In this document: one piece after another, positions 6,901-15,307 of the stretch
How the letters are laid out: every line of letters begins with the position of its first letter
Numbering within the stretch: the first letter of the stretch is position 1
Assembly: GCF_015207875.1 (NCBI RefSeq)
Contig: NZ_JADEVZ010000012.1
Location: forward strand, 1 to 64,000
DNA: 64,000 nucleotides
Direction of reading: 5' to 3'
Origin: Dolichospermum sp. LEGE 00240
Lineage (GTDB): Bacteria > Cyanobacteriota > Cyanobacteriia > Cyanobacteriales > Nostocaceae
Position numbers and translations under genes: made by a program
The notes under the pieces: generated by a model
The model's input: the letters and a program-made list of their open reading frames with translations, nothing else
What the model was told of the DNA's origin: nothing
Databases searched by the model: none

Positions 6901-9765
6901 GCCGCAGATTGGTTTGAACTAACCAACAAAGGTACAAGTGCCGTAAATATCACAGGCTGGAAATTCGACGATAACTCCAACAGTTTCGCCTCTGCTGTCG
7001 CCCTGAGTGGTATTACAAGCATCGGCGCAGGTGAATCTGTGATCTTCATCGAAGGTGCTACCATCAACACCATTTTCCGCCCCAACTGGTTTGGTGCAAA
7101 TCCCCCAGCTAACTTACAGATCGGTAACTACACTGGTTCAGGCGTGGGGTTGAGTACAAGTGGTGATGCCGTAAATATCTATAATGCTATCGGTGTTCTC
7201 CAAGCTAACGTCGTTTTTGGTGTATCACCAGCAGGCCCCTTTGCCACCTTCGACAATGCCGCCTTATTAAACAACGCCACGATCTCCACACTGAGCGCGG
7301 CTGGAGTCAACGGCGCGTTCGTAGCTGTCAATTCCAACGCGGAAATCGGCTCTCCCGGCAGGATTAACGCCCCTGCCACCAGTGGAATTACTCTGACTCA
7401 AACTGGTGGGACAACCAATGTCACAGAAGGTGGGGCAACGGATAGCTATACAATCGTTTTAAACAGTCAACCAACAGCGGATGTAGCGATCGCCATTAAT
7501 CCCAACAGTCAATTAACGACTTCCGCAGTCACACTCACCTTTACGCCTGCTAATTGGAATGTGTCGCAAAATGTGACAGTGACTGCGCTTGATGATGTCC
7601 TTGTGGAAGGTTCTCATAGTGGTGAAATTACCCATAGTGTCACCAGCACTGATGCTCAATATAACAATATTACCATTAACCCCATTGTAGTCAGTATTAC
7701 CGATAATGTCAACGATGCACCGACATTAGCAAATACAATTGCAGATCAAAACGCCAAACAAGATAACCTCTTTAACTTCCAAATTCCCACCAACACTTTC
7801 AGCGATATTGATGCTGGTGATGTTCTGACTTATTCCGCAACATTAGAAAATGGTAATGCTTTACCAAGTTGGTTGACTTTCAATTCCACAACGCGCACCT
7901 TTAGCGGTACTCCCACTAATGATAATGTAGGGAATCTGAATATTAAAGCGATCGCAACAGATAAAGCCGGGGCAACTGTTAGTGATATCTTTGTAATTAC
8001 AGTTGAAAATGTCAACGATGCACCGATTTTGAGTAATGCGATCGCAGATCAAACAGTTAAGGTCAATTCTACCTTTACACTTACACTACCCAAAAATACC
8101 TTCTCCGATCCAGACGCAGTTAATCCCTATAAAAACCTCGTCATCTTTGGTGATAGCCTCTCAGACACAGGTAACTTCTACAAAGCATCCGGTAACACAT
8201 TTCCAGCACCACCTAATTATCAAGGACGTGCTTCTAATGACTTAATTTGGGTTGATTACCTTGCACCAGATTTACAGTTTACAGACCCATCAATTCAAAA
8301 CTACGCCTTTTTTGGCGCAAATACAGGTGTAAGCAACACTTTTGGGCAAATAACCGTACCTGGATTACTCACACAAATCCAGCAATTTAAAACTATAAAT
8401 GCCAATTCCATTGGTAAAGATGGACTTTATGTAATCTGGGCTGGTGCTAATGATTTTCTCAATCTTGCCACAGATCCTACTCAAGCTGTGACTAATGCAG
8501 TTACTAATATTAGTAGTGCGATCGCAACTTTAGCCGGATTAGGTGCTCAAGAAATTGTCGTTGGCAATTTAGCCGATTTGGGTGCTACTCCTGCGAGTAT
8601 TGCTAATAACAATGTAGCTAATGCTAGAGCAATTTCTCTTGGCTTTAATACAGCTTTAAACCAAGCCTTAACTAACTTAGAACCAGCCCTCAATGTTGAT
8701 TTATCTTTAGTAGATATTTTTGGTTTGAGTACAGCAGTTCAGACTAATCCTGCTAATTACAAATTCACGAATATTACCCAACCTCTAATTACAGCCACTA
8801 ATCTAGTTAATCCTGATCAATATGCTTTCTGGGACGATGTTCATCCCACAACAAGACTGCATCAGTTAGTAACAGATACATTTGAAACTACACTGCTCAA
8901 TGATGGTGTAATTCCTGATTTAATTAAATATTCTGCTACTTTAGCTGATGGTAGTAAGTTACCTGATTGGCTGAATTTTAACTCCACAACTCGAACCTTT
9001 AGTGGTACTCCCAACACAGGAAATGTAGGTAAATTAGATGTCAAGGTAGTTGCAACAGATAAAGTCGGCGCAACTGTCAATGATATCTTTACTCTCGCAG
9101 TCGAAAAAATCATTGACAACCAATCTACAACTGTAGGAACTCCAGGAGATGATAAATTAATTGCCACTCCTGGTAGTCAGTTCGATGGTCAAAACAATAT
9201 TGTATTTACAGGTGCAGGTAAAGATGAGGTAGAACTGTCCACTGTATCTGTTTTTGCCAACTCAGGTAACAATATCGTTGATCTGGGTAGCGGTGATGAT
9301 ACTATCTTTGTGAATAAAGGCGATCGCGCTTTCGGTAGTGATGGTAATGACACCTTTGATGCCAGAGATGGTCAAGGTGGCAACCGCATATCCGGTGGTG
9401 TGGGTGATGATACCTTCTACTTGGGTAGCAATGACCGCGCTTTGGGTGGTGATGGTAAAGATATCTTCAGAGTTAGTCTTGGTGGTGGTAACTTAATTTC
9501 CGGTGGTGCTGGCGCTGACCAATTCTGGATTGTTAATACTGAACTACCCAAAGCTACTAATACCGTGCTTGACTTCCAACTGGGTACTGATGTTATCGGT
9601 ATTCAAGGTGCTGTCAGTTTAGGTATTACCACATCAACATTGAAGTTAAATCAAGTTGGTGCAGATACCGCGATCGTCTTCAACAATCAAACTTTAGCGA
9701 CTCTGACTGGGATTCAAGCCATTGGTCTGAGTTTGACGAATACTAATCAGTTTGTCTTTGCTTAG
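1000..9765 (+). CDS. Giant secreted RTX protein with nuclease (EEP) and inserted GDSL esterase domains
   Basis: A protein of 2921 residues. Domains in order (approximate residues): an N-terminal domain of extracellular-nuclease proteins (1-210); a repeat beginning GITLTQTGG (219-330); Calx-beta-like (332-444); a 'choice-of-anchor I' beta-propeller-like domain (448-967); an ExeM/OB-like linker (968-1210); an endonuclease/exonuclease/phosphatase domain (1232-1540) with TYNILN, LQEIQD, GDFNEF, SLDHI and SDHDP; an SdiA-regulated-like propeller (1561-1838); cadherin-like (1839-1947); lamin-tail (1951-2128); a second GITLTQTGG repeat (2129-2237); an Ig/He-PIG domain (2238-2340); and a second Ig domain split by a GDSL esterase (2377-2640; Ser2386, Asn2484, Asp2612, His2615). 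The end (2711-2850) has GD-rich calcium-binding RTX motifs (GSGDDTIF, GGAGADQFW). There is no N-terminal signal peptide, so type I secretion through the C-terminus is inferred. It may degrade extracellular DNA and esters. Confidence 0.85.
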   Translation: MALTTGNIAFVGYNADGNDNIAFVALVDINPNEVIIFEDNEWNGTAWVDTNEGAFSWTATSLVTAGTIVRIDNIGSGTISASTGTVVDASVLSPSRGTNRGIGAGDEIIYAYQGSAASPTFITAIASGGFSATNGLLTNTGLTAGLNALDLSTLDDDADIAAFNGLRNGQANFAAYLPIINNPTNWIAQDGANDQSTDTTAPDVPFSSTAFTLGAVSNAGITLTQTGGTTNVTEGGATDSYTLVLNSQPTADVAIALNAGTQVTTSTNSLTFTPANWNVAQTVTVTAVDDAIVEGSHNGAITHSVTSTDAQYNNITIAQIAVGITDNDFPVLPTVNLAVSSNTTAESSRNQITVTATLSAAVSGNQTVTLNVGGTGITPSDYSLSTRTLTIPNGQTTATATFVATDDGIAEGTETAVLSLSSPSSGIALGTTTTQNIAITNNGSSLLTKIGGFTSSNGGEIPAFDPISDRLFVVAGSVVEILDLSNPASPAKIGDLAFNTSGDPDGATAGGFTLLPNSVAVGKPGTVSAGIVAVAIAITNQTTADDNAGEVQFFNAATGAFISKVNVGFLPDMLTFTPDGTKVLTANEGQPNNAYTTDPVGSVSIINLAGGVATPTVQEASFTPFNSQINALKASGVRIFGPGSSVAQDVEPEYISFSGDATKAWVTLQENNAIAVVDIATATVESILPLGVKDYNNSVNTTNPNALDTSDRDVNGTSAGGGKIAIQNWPVFGLYQPDAIASYTVNGQTYYVTANEGDARDYAGFSEEVSVSILNLDPTAFPDGATLKLPQNLGRLLVTNTLGDTDGDGDYDQIYTFGGRSFTIWDSAGKRVYDSGAEFERITAAALPGNYNSNNDSNNFDNRSDNKGPEPEGVVIGAISDRIYAFIGLERVGGVMVYEVTNPNSPQFVQYVNTRDFSVNAASGLTDSGPEGLTFISANDSPNSKPLLVVANEISKTTAIFEVNTPSRISDIQGTGHTSPFVGQVVTAVPGIVTAVDSNGFYLQDPNPDTNIATSEAIFVFTSSAPTVKVADSITVTGTVSEFTPGGVSTGNLSTTQIGGNPTITILSSNNPLPAATIIGAGGRIPPTQIIDDDGLTSFDPTTDGIDFFESLEGMRVTAKNLVAVSPTNSFGEIYTVVDNGVGATGLSQRGTINISPNDFNPERIQIDADNGVFDFVFPNVNVGAKLGDVTGVVGYNFGNFEIIPTEAFVSNIQPSTLQPEVTTLNQGGDTLVIATYNILNLDPNDADGNTDIANGRFTAIAQQIVNHLKNPDIIGLQEIQDNSGSSNNGIVSASVTLQTLIDAIVTAGGPTYKFIDNTFITNNTNGGEPGANIRNAYLYNDSRVSLVAGSVKTVPASSFTAFTDSRLPLIADFTFNGEEVTVINSHFSSKGGSRPLFGVNQPSVGGESGGNGQENNTINGSLEQRRAQAEAVKGFVDSVFATKLNPNVVVVGDFNEFEFISPLNILAGSNLTNLSNTLPENERYTYIFDGNSQSLDHILVSNNLSSSAQVDIVHVNSEFVDNAQRASDHDPILAALKIAPSTAQLPNVDLSTYVRVGRYDLPEPKRTTPPTNSLLAQEVSAVTYNWDTDTLFVVGDGSTSIVQVSKTGQLINSMTLAPGTSPQGTDFYDTEGLTYVGGGQFVLIEERDRQASLFTYTAGTTLTKSNVKTVKLGTTVGNIGIEGISWDPQTNGFIAVKEITPEGIFQTTIDFVAGTASNGSPTTVNSTDLFDPAKAGIADFADVFALSNLSALNGKADSSNILILSQESGKIVKSDRAGNISSSLTIVSDPGNPLSIADQQHEGLTMDKDGYLYIVSENGGGDIDHPQLWVYAPSTAINQAPTAVVLNNKVNEIAENTSTSPAIKVADITITDDGLGTNTLSLTGTDASSFEITNNGLFIKTGTTLDFETKTSYSVNVNVDDTTLGNTPDATTAFTLAVTDVVNETPTNSSIFITEVAPWSSGNSPVAADWFELTNKGTSAVNITGWKFDDNSNSFASAVALSGITSIGAGESVIFIEGATINTIFRPNWFGANPPANLQIGNYTGSGVGLSTSGDAVNIYNAIGVLQANVVFGVSPAGPFATFDNAALLNNATISTLSAAGVNGAFVAVNSNAEIGSPGRINAPATSGITLTQTGGTTNVTEGGATDSYTIVLNSQPTADVAIAINPNSQLTTSAVTLTFTPANWNVSQNVTVTALDDVLVEGSHSGEITHSVTSTDAQYNNITINPIVVSITDNVNDAPTLANTIADQNAKQDNLFNFQIPTNTFSDIDAGDVLTYSATLENGNALPSWLTFNSTTRTFSGTPTNDNVGNLNIKAIATDKAGATVSDIFVITVENVNDAPILSNAIADQTVKVNSTFTLTLPKNTFSDPDAVNPYKNLVIFGDSLSDTGNFYKASGNTFPAPPNYQGRASNDLIWVDYLAPDLQFTDPSIQNYAFFGANTGVSNTFGQITVPGLLTQIQQFKTINANSIGKDGLYVIWAGANDFLNLATDPTQAVTNAVTNISSAIATLAGLGAQEIVVGNLADLGATPASIANNNVANARAISLGFNTALNQALTNLEPALNVDLSLVDIFGLSTAVQTNPANYKFTNITQPLITATNLVNPDQYAFWDDVHPTTRLHQLVTDTFETTLLNDGVIPDLIKYSATLADGSKLPDWLNFNSTTRTFSGTPNTGNVGKLDVKVVATDKVGATVNDIFTLAVEKIIDNQSTTVGTPGDDKLIATPGSQFDGQNNIVFTGAGKDEVELSTVSVFANSGNNIVDLGSGDDTIFVNKGDRAFGSDGNDTFDARDGQGGNRISGGVGDDTFYLGSNDRALGGDGKDIFRVSLGGGNLISGGAGADQFWIVNTELPKATNTVLDFQLGTDVIGIQGAVSLGITTSTLKLNQVGADTAIVFNNQTLATLTGIQAIGLSLTNTNQFVFA
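1656..1980 (+). repeat. Intragenic repeat copy 1 in the RTX gene
   Basis: This encodes the GITLTQTGG...TSTDAQYNNIT module. It is nearly identical at DNA and protein level to 7384-7710 in the same gene, including a GCGATCGC octamer at the same position. Intragenic duplication is the simplest explanation. Confidence 0.8.
7384..7710 (+). repeat. Intragenic repeat copy 2 in the RTX gene
   Basis: Second copy of the module at 1656-1980, about 5.7 kb downstream. Most differences are single, often silent, base changes, which shows either a recent duplication or gene conversion between the copies. Confidence 0.8.
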
Positions 9766-9783
9766 AATCTAATTCTTCCGTAG

Positions 9784-9808
9784 GGGTTTAGCGCAATGCG
9801 TTAAACCC
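9784..9808 (+). terminator. Possible terminator of the RTX gene
   Basis: GGGTTTAGCGC...GCGTTAAACCC forms an 11-bp stem with a three-base loop, about 18 bases after the stop codon at 9765. No good T-tract follows, so it may instead be a repeat. A related partial palindrome ends CTAAACCCCTACC near 745, upstream of the same gene. Confidence 0.4.
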
Positions 9809-9992
9809 TGACTGGGCTTTGGTTTGCATCTTTTTGATCGAAAACCACTGTGAAAAATGTAATCAATCTCAGGAATCTGGGTTATTTTCTAACAATTCTT
9901 CTAAATTAATAATTGCTCAAGAACGTTACGCTTAATGATTGTATTAGTAGACGAAAATCTTTTAAGGAAAGAACTCAAACATTTTTTTAAAA

Positions 9993-10454
9993 TTAGGGGA
10001 AATATTCATTATTAAGAATATCTTCAAGACTAAAAGGACATTGCTTTGGAAAAATCTCACCAGGTAAACCTGTCTTTTGCATTGCTTGTCTTCTAGCTTT
10101 AGTATAAACCTGTTCTAAACAACTCAGGCAATATTTGTAAAGTGTTTTGGAGCGAAAAGAAAATTCCAACTCATCACGGAAGTTAGAGATTTCAATTTGC
10201 CAACCTCGTTGACAGGTTTCTTTTTCGGTTTCCCAATAACAACAAAGCAAAAGATGGATTAATAACTGCTTCAAATAACTTTCTACTTTGCGTCTTTGTT
10301 CTATTCCCAATGCTTCAATCTCTTCTGCTAAATGCTGCCAATCTAAATTATTAATATCTCTGTTTTCTAGCTGTTTGAGTGTGTTCTCTATCCACAGATA
10401 ATGATCTGTTTCATATAGTGTTGATTGTAGATGTGTGGAAATTGTTGTGGTCAT
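9993..10454 (-). CDS. DUF29 family protein
   Basis: A 153-residue protein with the hallmarks of the DUF29 family, common in cyanobacteria: YETDHYLWIENTLKQLENRD near the N-terminus, LDWQHLAEEIEALG (residues 38-51), then a helical segment with RRKVESYLKQLLIHLL. Length is normal for the family. It is predicted to be a soluble, mostly helical protein. Biochemical function is unknown. It is a single gene, separated from neighbours by more than 200 bases on both sides, and starts MTTTISTH after a spacer with no obvious operon partner. Confidence 0.75.
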   Translation of the reverse strand: MTTTISTHLQSTLYETDHYLWIENTLKQLENRDINNLDWQHLAEEIEALGIEQRRKVESYLKQLLIHLLLCCYWETEKETCQRGWQIEISNFRDELEFSFRSKTLYKYCLSCLEQVYTKARRQAMQKTGLPGEIFPKQCPFSLEDILNNEYFP

Positions 10455-10674
10455 ACTTTATCCTTTGGATAACAGACATAGTTATTTTAACATAATAAGT
10501 TAAATTTAGTTCCTAACAAAGCATTATTCTCAATAATTATAACAATAGAAAGGTGATTTCTACAGAGTGCTATTTCTATTCCTTCGGTCTGATCAGGGAT
10601 ATGAGACCCGATACCTGCGGCGATCGCTCTTGTTCAAAAATCAAACAGGAGTCCTATCGAAAAAAATTGGTAAT

Positions 10675-11784
10675 CTAAAATCCAAAATTGCCATAGGTTT
10701 GTTTGAGAGTGGATTCAATTGAACCTGAATTTTGCAATAACTTAATTAATTCATGAGATTTTGTTTTTTTCTCAGATAAAATTAGTTTTAGTGGGGTTAA
10801 AAGTTCCATATCAGGATCATCTTGAAGGGCAATTTCAGCAACTTGTAAAAGTTTCTGAGAATTAGCAAAAACCTCTTCATTCTCGAATCCCAATTTTGCC
10901 GAAATTTGGTGTAAATTAGCATCAGGTATAATTGCTCTACCTGGCAAAGTTTCATCTAATATTAAGCCTTTTAATAAAGCTAATAAACCTGCGTAAATAG
11001 CGAAATTATCACAACTGTCACAAGCTTTAAATTCTATTCGTCCTACTTCTGAAGGAATGCGGGCAACTTTTGTTAATGATGGGACACTTTTAATTAATTC
11101 TTCTGTCTTTTCCACAAACACTAATGTTGCGGATCTTTTTCCCGTTCTGATAAATGTCCTTACTGATAAACCTGTCCATAAATCACCATTATAAAAAGGA
11201 GAACTATAACTAAAAGGAATGATGTAAGGGCTGTAATAAGTTAACTTTTTACCAGTATCAATTAACTTTTCCGTAGACAAATTTGCTAGGGAAATATTTA
11301 AATCTGGTCCGTAGGAAACCATATAAATATGAGCAGTTTGTTCATCTGGATAAGCTTGTAATTGCCTAATCTCAAAATCATTTAATGGAGGTTGTGGCTC
11401 AAATACGCAAGTATAGGGATTAAAACTGGCTAAAACAGGTGAAAAACCAAAGTTAGCAGCAACATCACTCAGTAAAACAAAACTTGCGGTTAATTCATCA
11501 ATTGCCCCTTGAATGGTAGAGTGGATAGTTGTTCTAATTTCGATGCCTTTAGCTACACAGTCAATTACCTCTTCAGAGTCGCTAAATCTTTCAAATCCCT
11601 CGATATACCAACGCTTTTTCTTAATCCCAGCATCACCAACCCTTAATTGTGGGTAGTCAGTGGAATAGATAGGTAATTTGTCAACAATTTGCTGAAAATC
11701 TGCAAATTTTGTATTATGGAAATCTGCGAACTTTCCTTGATCATTGAGAAAAGCAACTTCATGTTCAATCCCAAAGCAAAACAT
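10675..11784 (-). CDS. Glutamate-cysteine ligase-like protein
   Basis: A 369-residue protein resembling cyanobacterial proteins annotated as glutamate--cysteine ligase (GCS2-like, glutamine-synthetase fold). It starts MFCFGIEHEVAFLNDQGKFA, where GIEHE fits the metal and substrate strand of carboxylate-amine ligases. Further conserved stretches are LRVGDAGIKKKRWYIEGFER, KGIEIRTTIH, GPDLNISLANLS and GRIEFKACDSC. It probably ligates an amino group to a glutamate-like substrate with ATP. It is distinct from the main cyanobacterial GshA as I remember it, so the exact substrate is uncertain. It is a single gene, and its ATG at 11784 directly precedes the conserved strand. Confidence 0.65.
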   Translation of the reverse strand: MFCFGIEHEVAFLNDQGKFADFHNTKFADFQQIVDKLPIYSTDYPQLRVGDAGIKKKRWYIEGFERFSDSEEVIDCVAKGIEIRTTIHSTIQGAIDELTASFVLLSDVAANFGFSPVLASFNPYTCVFEPQPPLNDFEIRQLQAYPDEQTAHIYMVSYGPDLNISLANLSTEKLIDTGKKLTYYSPYIIPFSYSSPFYNGDLWTGLSVRTFIRTGKRSATLVFVEKTEELIKSVPSLTKVARIPSEVGRIEFKACDSCDNFAIYAGLLALLKGLILDETLPGRAIIPDANLHQISAKLGFENEEVFANSQKLLQVAEIALQDDPDMELLTPLKLILSEKKTKSHELIKLLQNSGSIESTLKQTYGNFGF

Positions 11785-11884
11785 ATTTTATACCTAATTA
11801 ATGACAAGTATAATCAATTATAACTATATTTGATGCCCTTGGGAATCAATGCTGCTGAGTTTATGCTAAAAACTAGTTATATTG

Positions 11885-11915
11885 TAGGTTGGGTTGACCC
11901 AGGGAAACCCAACAA
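11885..11915. repeat. Hairpin dispersed repeat (GTAGGTTGGGTT type)
   Basis: GTAGGTTGGGTTGACCCAGG followed by GAAACCCAACA can fold with TTGGGTT pairing with AACCCAA. This is a common spacer repeat in filamentous cyanobacteria. It lies in the 249-base gap before the gene at 12034. Confidence 0.5.
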
Positions 11916-12033
11916 AATTCCTGATCATATTGGACTACATCTACTTTATTTTTACTAATTAAATGTACAGAAATTTAGTCATCCCCAAGGTAGCTTAATA
12001 TTAACTAATAAAAATTACAAGGCGTGAGTTTTT

Positions 12034-12708
12034 ATGACAACTACTGCTCAAACTCCTTACAGCAGCGAACAAATTATTGCGTGGTTACGTGGATTACTGA
12101 CCATTGCTTGGGCTGATGGTAACTTTGATACCCAAGAACAGGAATTAATTACTAATCTTACCAAAGATGAATTAGCCCCTTCTATTAACTGGCATTCTTT
12201 AGAGATAATTGAACCCGATGAATTAGCGGCTATATTAGGTAAAGGTACACCTGTAGCGGAAAATTTCTTGCGGACAGCGGTAATGGTAGCGATCGCCGAT
12301 GGTATATACTCACCTAGTGAAGATGACCTACTTCAGCAATTGTGTCAAAAATTAGAACTGCAAGAGAGTTTACTCACAGCCCTACGTCATACCCTAGAAG
12401 ATACCGCACAAACAACTGATTTCCCCTCTCCTGGACTGCAAACCCCACACCTAGACGCTTTAACTCCCTTGCGTCAATGGTTAGACGGATTAGATATTCA
12501 AGACCCCAGAGTGGCGAAATTTTTGTGTAAGATGATTCCTTCCCAATGTCCCTTTGAAAGAGATGTCACCTTATTTGGCCGGAAAATAGTTCATATTCCG
12601 CCCCTGTGTAAAATTAACCCCCTTTATGAACAAATGGTAGGTTTACGCTTCCGCGCCCTTTCCTATCTAGCAGATGACTGTGGGGAAGATGTTACACCTT
12701 ATATTTAA
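12034..12708 (+). CDS. TerB-like protein with Mo-nitrogenase C-terminal domain
   Basis: A 224-residue protein in two parts. Residues about 10-125 resemble a TerB helical domain, with repeated LLTIAWADGNFDTQEQELI and MVAIADGIYSPSEDDLL acidic loops. Residues about 145-224 match the 'Mo-dependent nitrogenase C-terminal' domain: PLRQWLDGLDIQDPRVAKFL, IPSQCPFERDV and IPPLCKINPLYEQM. This domain is a cyanobacterial family named for a tail on some nitrogenase proteins; its role is not known, and the protein itself is no nitrogenase. It lies 76 bases upstream of obg in the same direction, separated by a heptamer repeat, so cotranscription is possible. Confidence 0.7.
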   Translation: MTTTAQTPYSSEQIIAWLRGLLTIAWADGNFDTQEQELITNLTKDELAPSINWHSLEIIEPDELAAILGKGTPVAENFLRTAVMVAIADGIYSPSEDDLLQQLCQKLELQESLLTALRHTLEDTAQTTDFPSPGLQTPHLDALTPLRQWLDGLDIQDPRVAKFLCKMIPSQCPFERDVTLFGRKIVHIPPLCKINPLYEQMVGLRFRALSYLADDCGEDVTPYI

Positions 12709-12736
12709 ATTAGTTGTTAGTAGTCAATTGTTAGCG

Positions 12737-13825
<1,089 letters not shown>

Positions 13826-13864
13826 TTTTTGTTACATGATTTAAGGCATAGGGATTAGTTTGAG

Positions 13865-13888
13865 AGTTCCAGTATTTCTGGAACTTTT
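13865..13888 (+). terminator. Rho-independent terminator after obg
   Basis: AGTTCCAG-TATTT-CTGGAACT forms a perfect 8-bp stem with a five-base loop, followed by TTT. It starts 40 bases after the obg stop codon, in the right orientation to end that transcript. Confidence 0.65.
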
Positions 13889-13945
13889 CGGAGTTTATAC
13901 TCAAAATGCTTGGGATATGGACTTTTGCAAAATCATGAAAAACCT

Positions 13946-14062
13946 AGCGAATGGAATTCACTGCTACACAAACAAAGTCTGCCTACGCGGACTAAAGAAA
14001 AATCAAGGATTTGAAACCCACGCAGGTGGGTTTTGCCTGTGTAGACGCGGTTTCTAACCGCC
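13946..14062 (+). repeat. Two-hairpin dispersed repeat, copy A
   Basis: The element runs CTACACAAACAAAGTC, hairpin GTCTGCCTACGCGGAC, a short AT linker, hairpin AACCCACGCAGGTGGGTT, TGTGTAGACGCGG and TTTCTAACCGCC. Its outer arms (CTACACA/TGTGTAG) are also inverted. Three other copies lie at 32928-33070, 46931-47061 and 54738-54860. All are between genes. The rest of this 371-base spacer holds nothing else. Confidence 0.85.
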
Positions 14063-14196
14063 CGTTTAACATTAAGTTGACGTTACCCTTACCTACCCGC
14101 TTAAACCAAATAGTTAAGCCGTGTTGAATATAGTTGATAGAATTATCGTTAAAAATTGCATGAATTTCCAGAACATACTTGAGCAAATTCTCACAA

Positions 14197-14961
14197 TTAA
14201 TCCAGCTTTTCAGAGTTTTTTCTATTAACTGCCCATTCTACCTGTCGTAAAATTCCTCGTAACATTCCCACTTCTGTAGTTTGTAGATAAGCACGATTAT
14301 ATAAATGGCGAAATTTTTCCATCCGACTAGCTGCGGTGTGGGGATAAAGATAACCAATGGACAGCAATAAAGATTCTAATTGCTGATAGAATCCTTCCAT
14401 AGCATCTAATGGGGCAATTTCTGAATTGAGTATATTCTGATCTGTAAATAAGTCAATAGATTGTGATAATTCATAACAACAAATAGCAACCGCTGTAGCT
14501 AAATTCAAAGATGGATATTCGGGATTGGTAGGAATAAAAACTAATTTGTGGGCATAATTTAATTCTTCATTAGTTAATCCTCTATCTTCTCTCCCAAAAA
14601 TTAAAGCTACAGGCTTTTCTACTTCTGCTAATAACCAGGGTAAAGCCGTGCGAGGGGTTTCTAGGGGGAGTTCTCCACTGTATTCACGTCCCATAGTTGC
14701 AACGGCACGGACACAGCCCTGTAATGCCTGTGGTAATGTGTCTACTATGACCGCAGATTCTAAAATATCTTTACCATGAACTGCCATTTTTAAGGCATCA
14801 TCTGATGTGCGATCGCATTGAGGATTGACTAATATTAGTTTAGATAAGCCAAAATTTTTCATAACTCTGGCCACTGAACCGACATTCAATGGTCCCGCTG
14901 GTTCTACTAATACGATAATTACGTTGTTGTAACTGGTTTTTATATGAATATTTTCTGTCAT
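14197..14961 (-). CDS. trmJ: TrmJ-like tRNA/rRNA 2'-O-methyltransferase (SPOUT)
   Basis: A 254-residue SPOUT methyltransferase of the TrmH/TrmJ family, expected to methylate the ribose 2'-O of tRNA position 32. Family motifs: VEPAGPLNVGSVARVMKNFG (residues 19-38), the knot motif FGREDRGLTNEE (122-133) and SLNLATAVAICCYE (151-164), which bind SAM. The first 14 residues, before VIIVLVEP, are not family-typical and resemble the start of the neighbouring antitoxin at 14973. The gene lies 11 bases downstream of that antitoxin on the same strand, so it may be cotranscribed with the toxin-antitoxin pair. Confidence 0.85.
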   Translation of the reverse strand: MTENIHIKTSYNNVIIVLVEPAGPLNVGSVARVMKNFGLSKLILVNPQCDRTSDDALKMAVHGKDILESAVIVDTLPQALQGCVRAVATMGREYSGELPLETPRTALPWLLAEVEKPVALIFGREDRGLTNEELNYAHKLVFIPTNPEYPSLNLATAVAICCYELSQSIDLFTDQNILNSEIAPLDAMEGFYQQLESLLLSIGYLYPHTAASRMEKFRHLYNRAYLQTTEVGMLRGILRQVEWAVNRKNSEKLD

Positions 14962-14972
14962 TGAAGGAGTGC

Positions 14973-15290
14973 TTAAACTACAGTTATCCGTGCATTATGG
15001 CTAGATTTAGGTTTTACTCTAATTTCTACATCAATTTCAAAAGCATTGAGAAATTTAAACATTCTTTCCAAAGAAAAACCTGTAAGTCTTCCTCTCATTA
15101 AAGCAGAAACTTTTGGTTGATCAATTCCTAATAATTCAGCAGCTTCGGCTTGGGTAATATGACGTGCGGAAATAGCATTACTGATTTTCCGTGCTAGTTC
15201 TGCTTTTACTAACATTTCATCTGGGTTGGGTAAACCCAAATCAGCAAATACATTACCGCTGCTGGTTGTTATTTCAATATTTTCTGTCAT
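14973..15290 (-). CDS. higA: XRE-family antitoxin, HigA-like
   Basis: A 105-residue protein with a helix-turn-helix at residues 45-68 (ITQAEAAELLGIDQPKVSAL), followed by GRLTGFSLERMFKFLNAF, typical of HigA2-type antitoxins that bind their own promoter. It lies 17 bases after the gene at 15308, whose product has the size and motifs of a RelE/HigB toxin; toxin-first order is normal for hig modules. The starting segment MTENIEITTSSGNV is shared with the adjacent trmJ product. Autoregulation is inferred from the family. Confidence 0.8.
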   Translation of the reverse strand: MTENIEITTSSGNVFADLGLPNPDEMLVKAELARKISNAISARHITQAEAAELLGIDQPKVSALMRGRLTGFSLERMFKFLNAFEIDVEIRVKPKSSHNARITVV

Positions 15291-15307
15291 AATTATTTCC
15301 TTTTCTC

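Noticed and set aside
13860-14057. 65-residue plus-strand frame after obg
   Set aside because: It runs through the terminator and the two-hairpin repeat.
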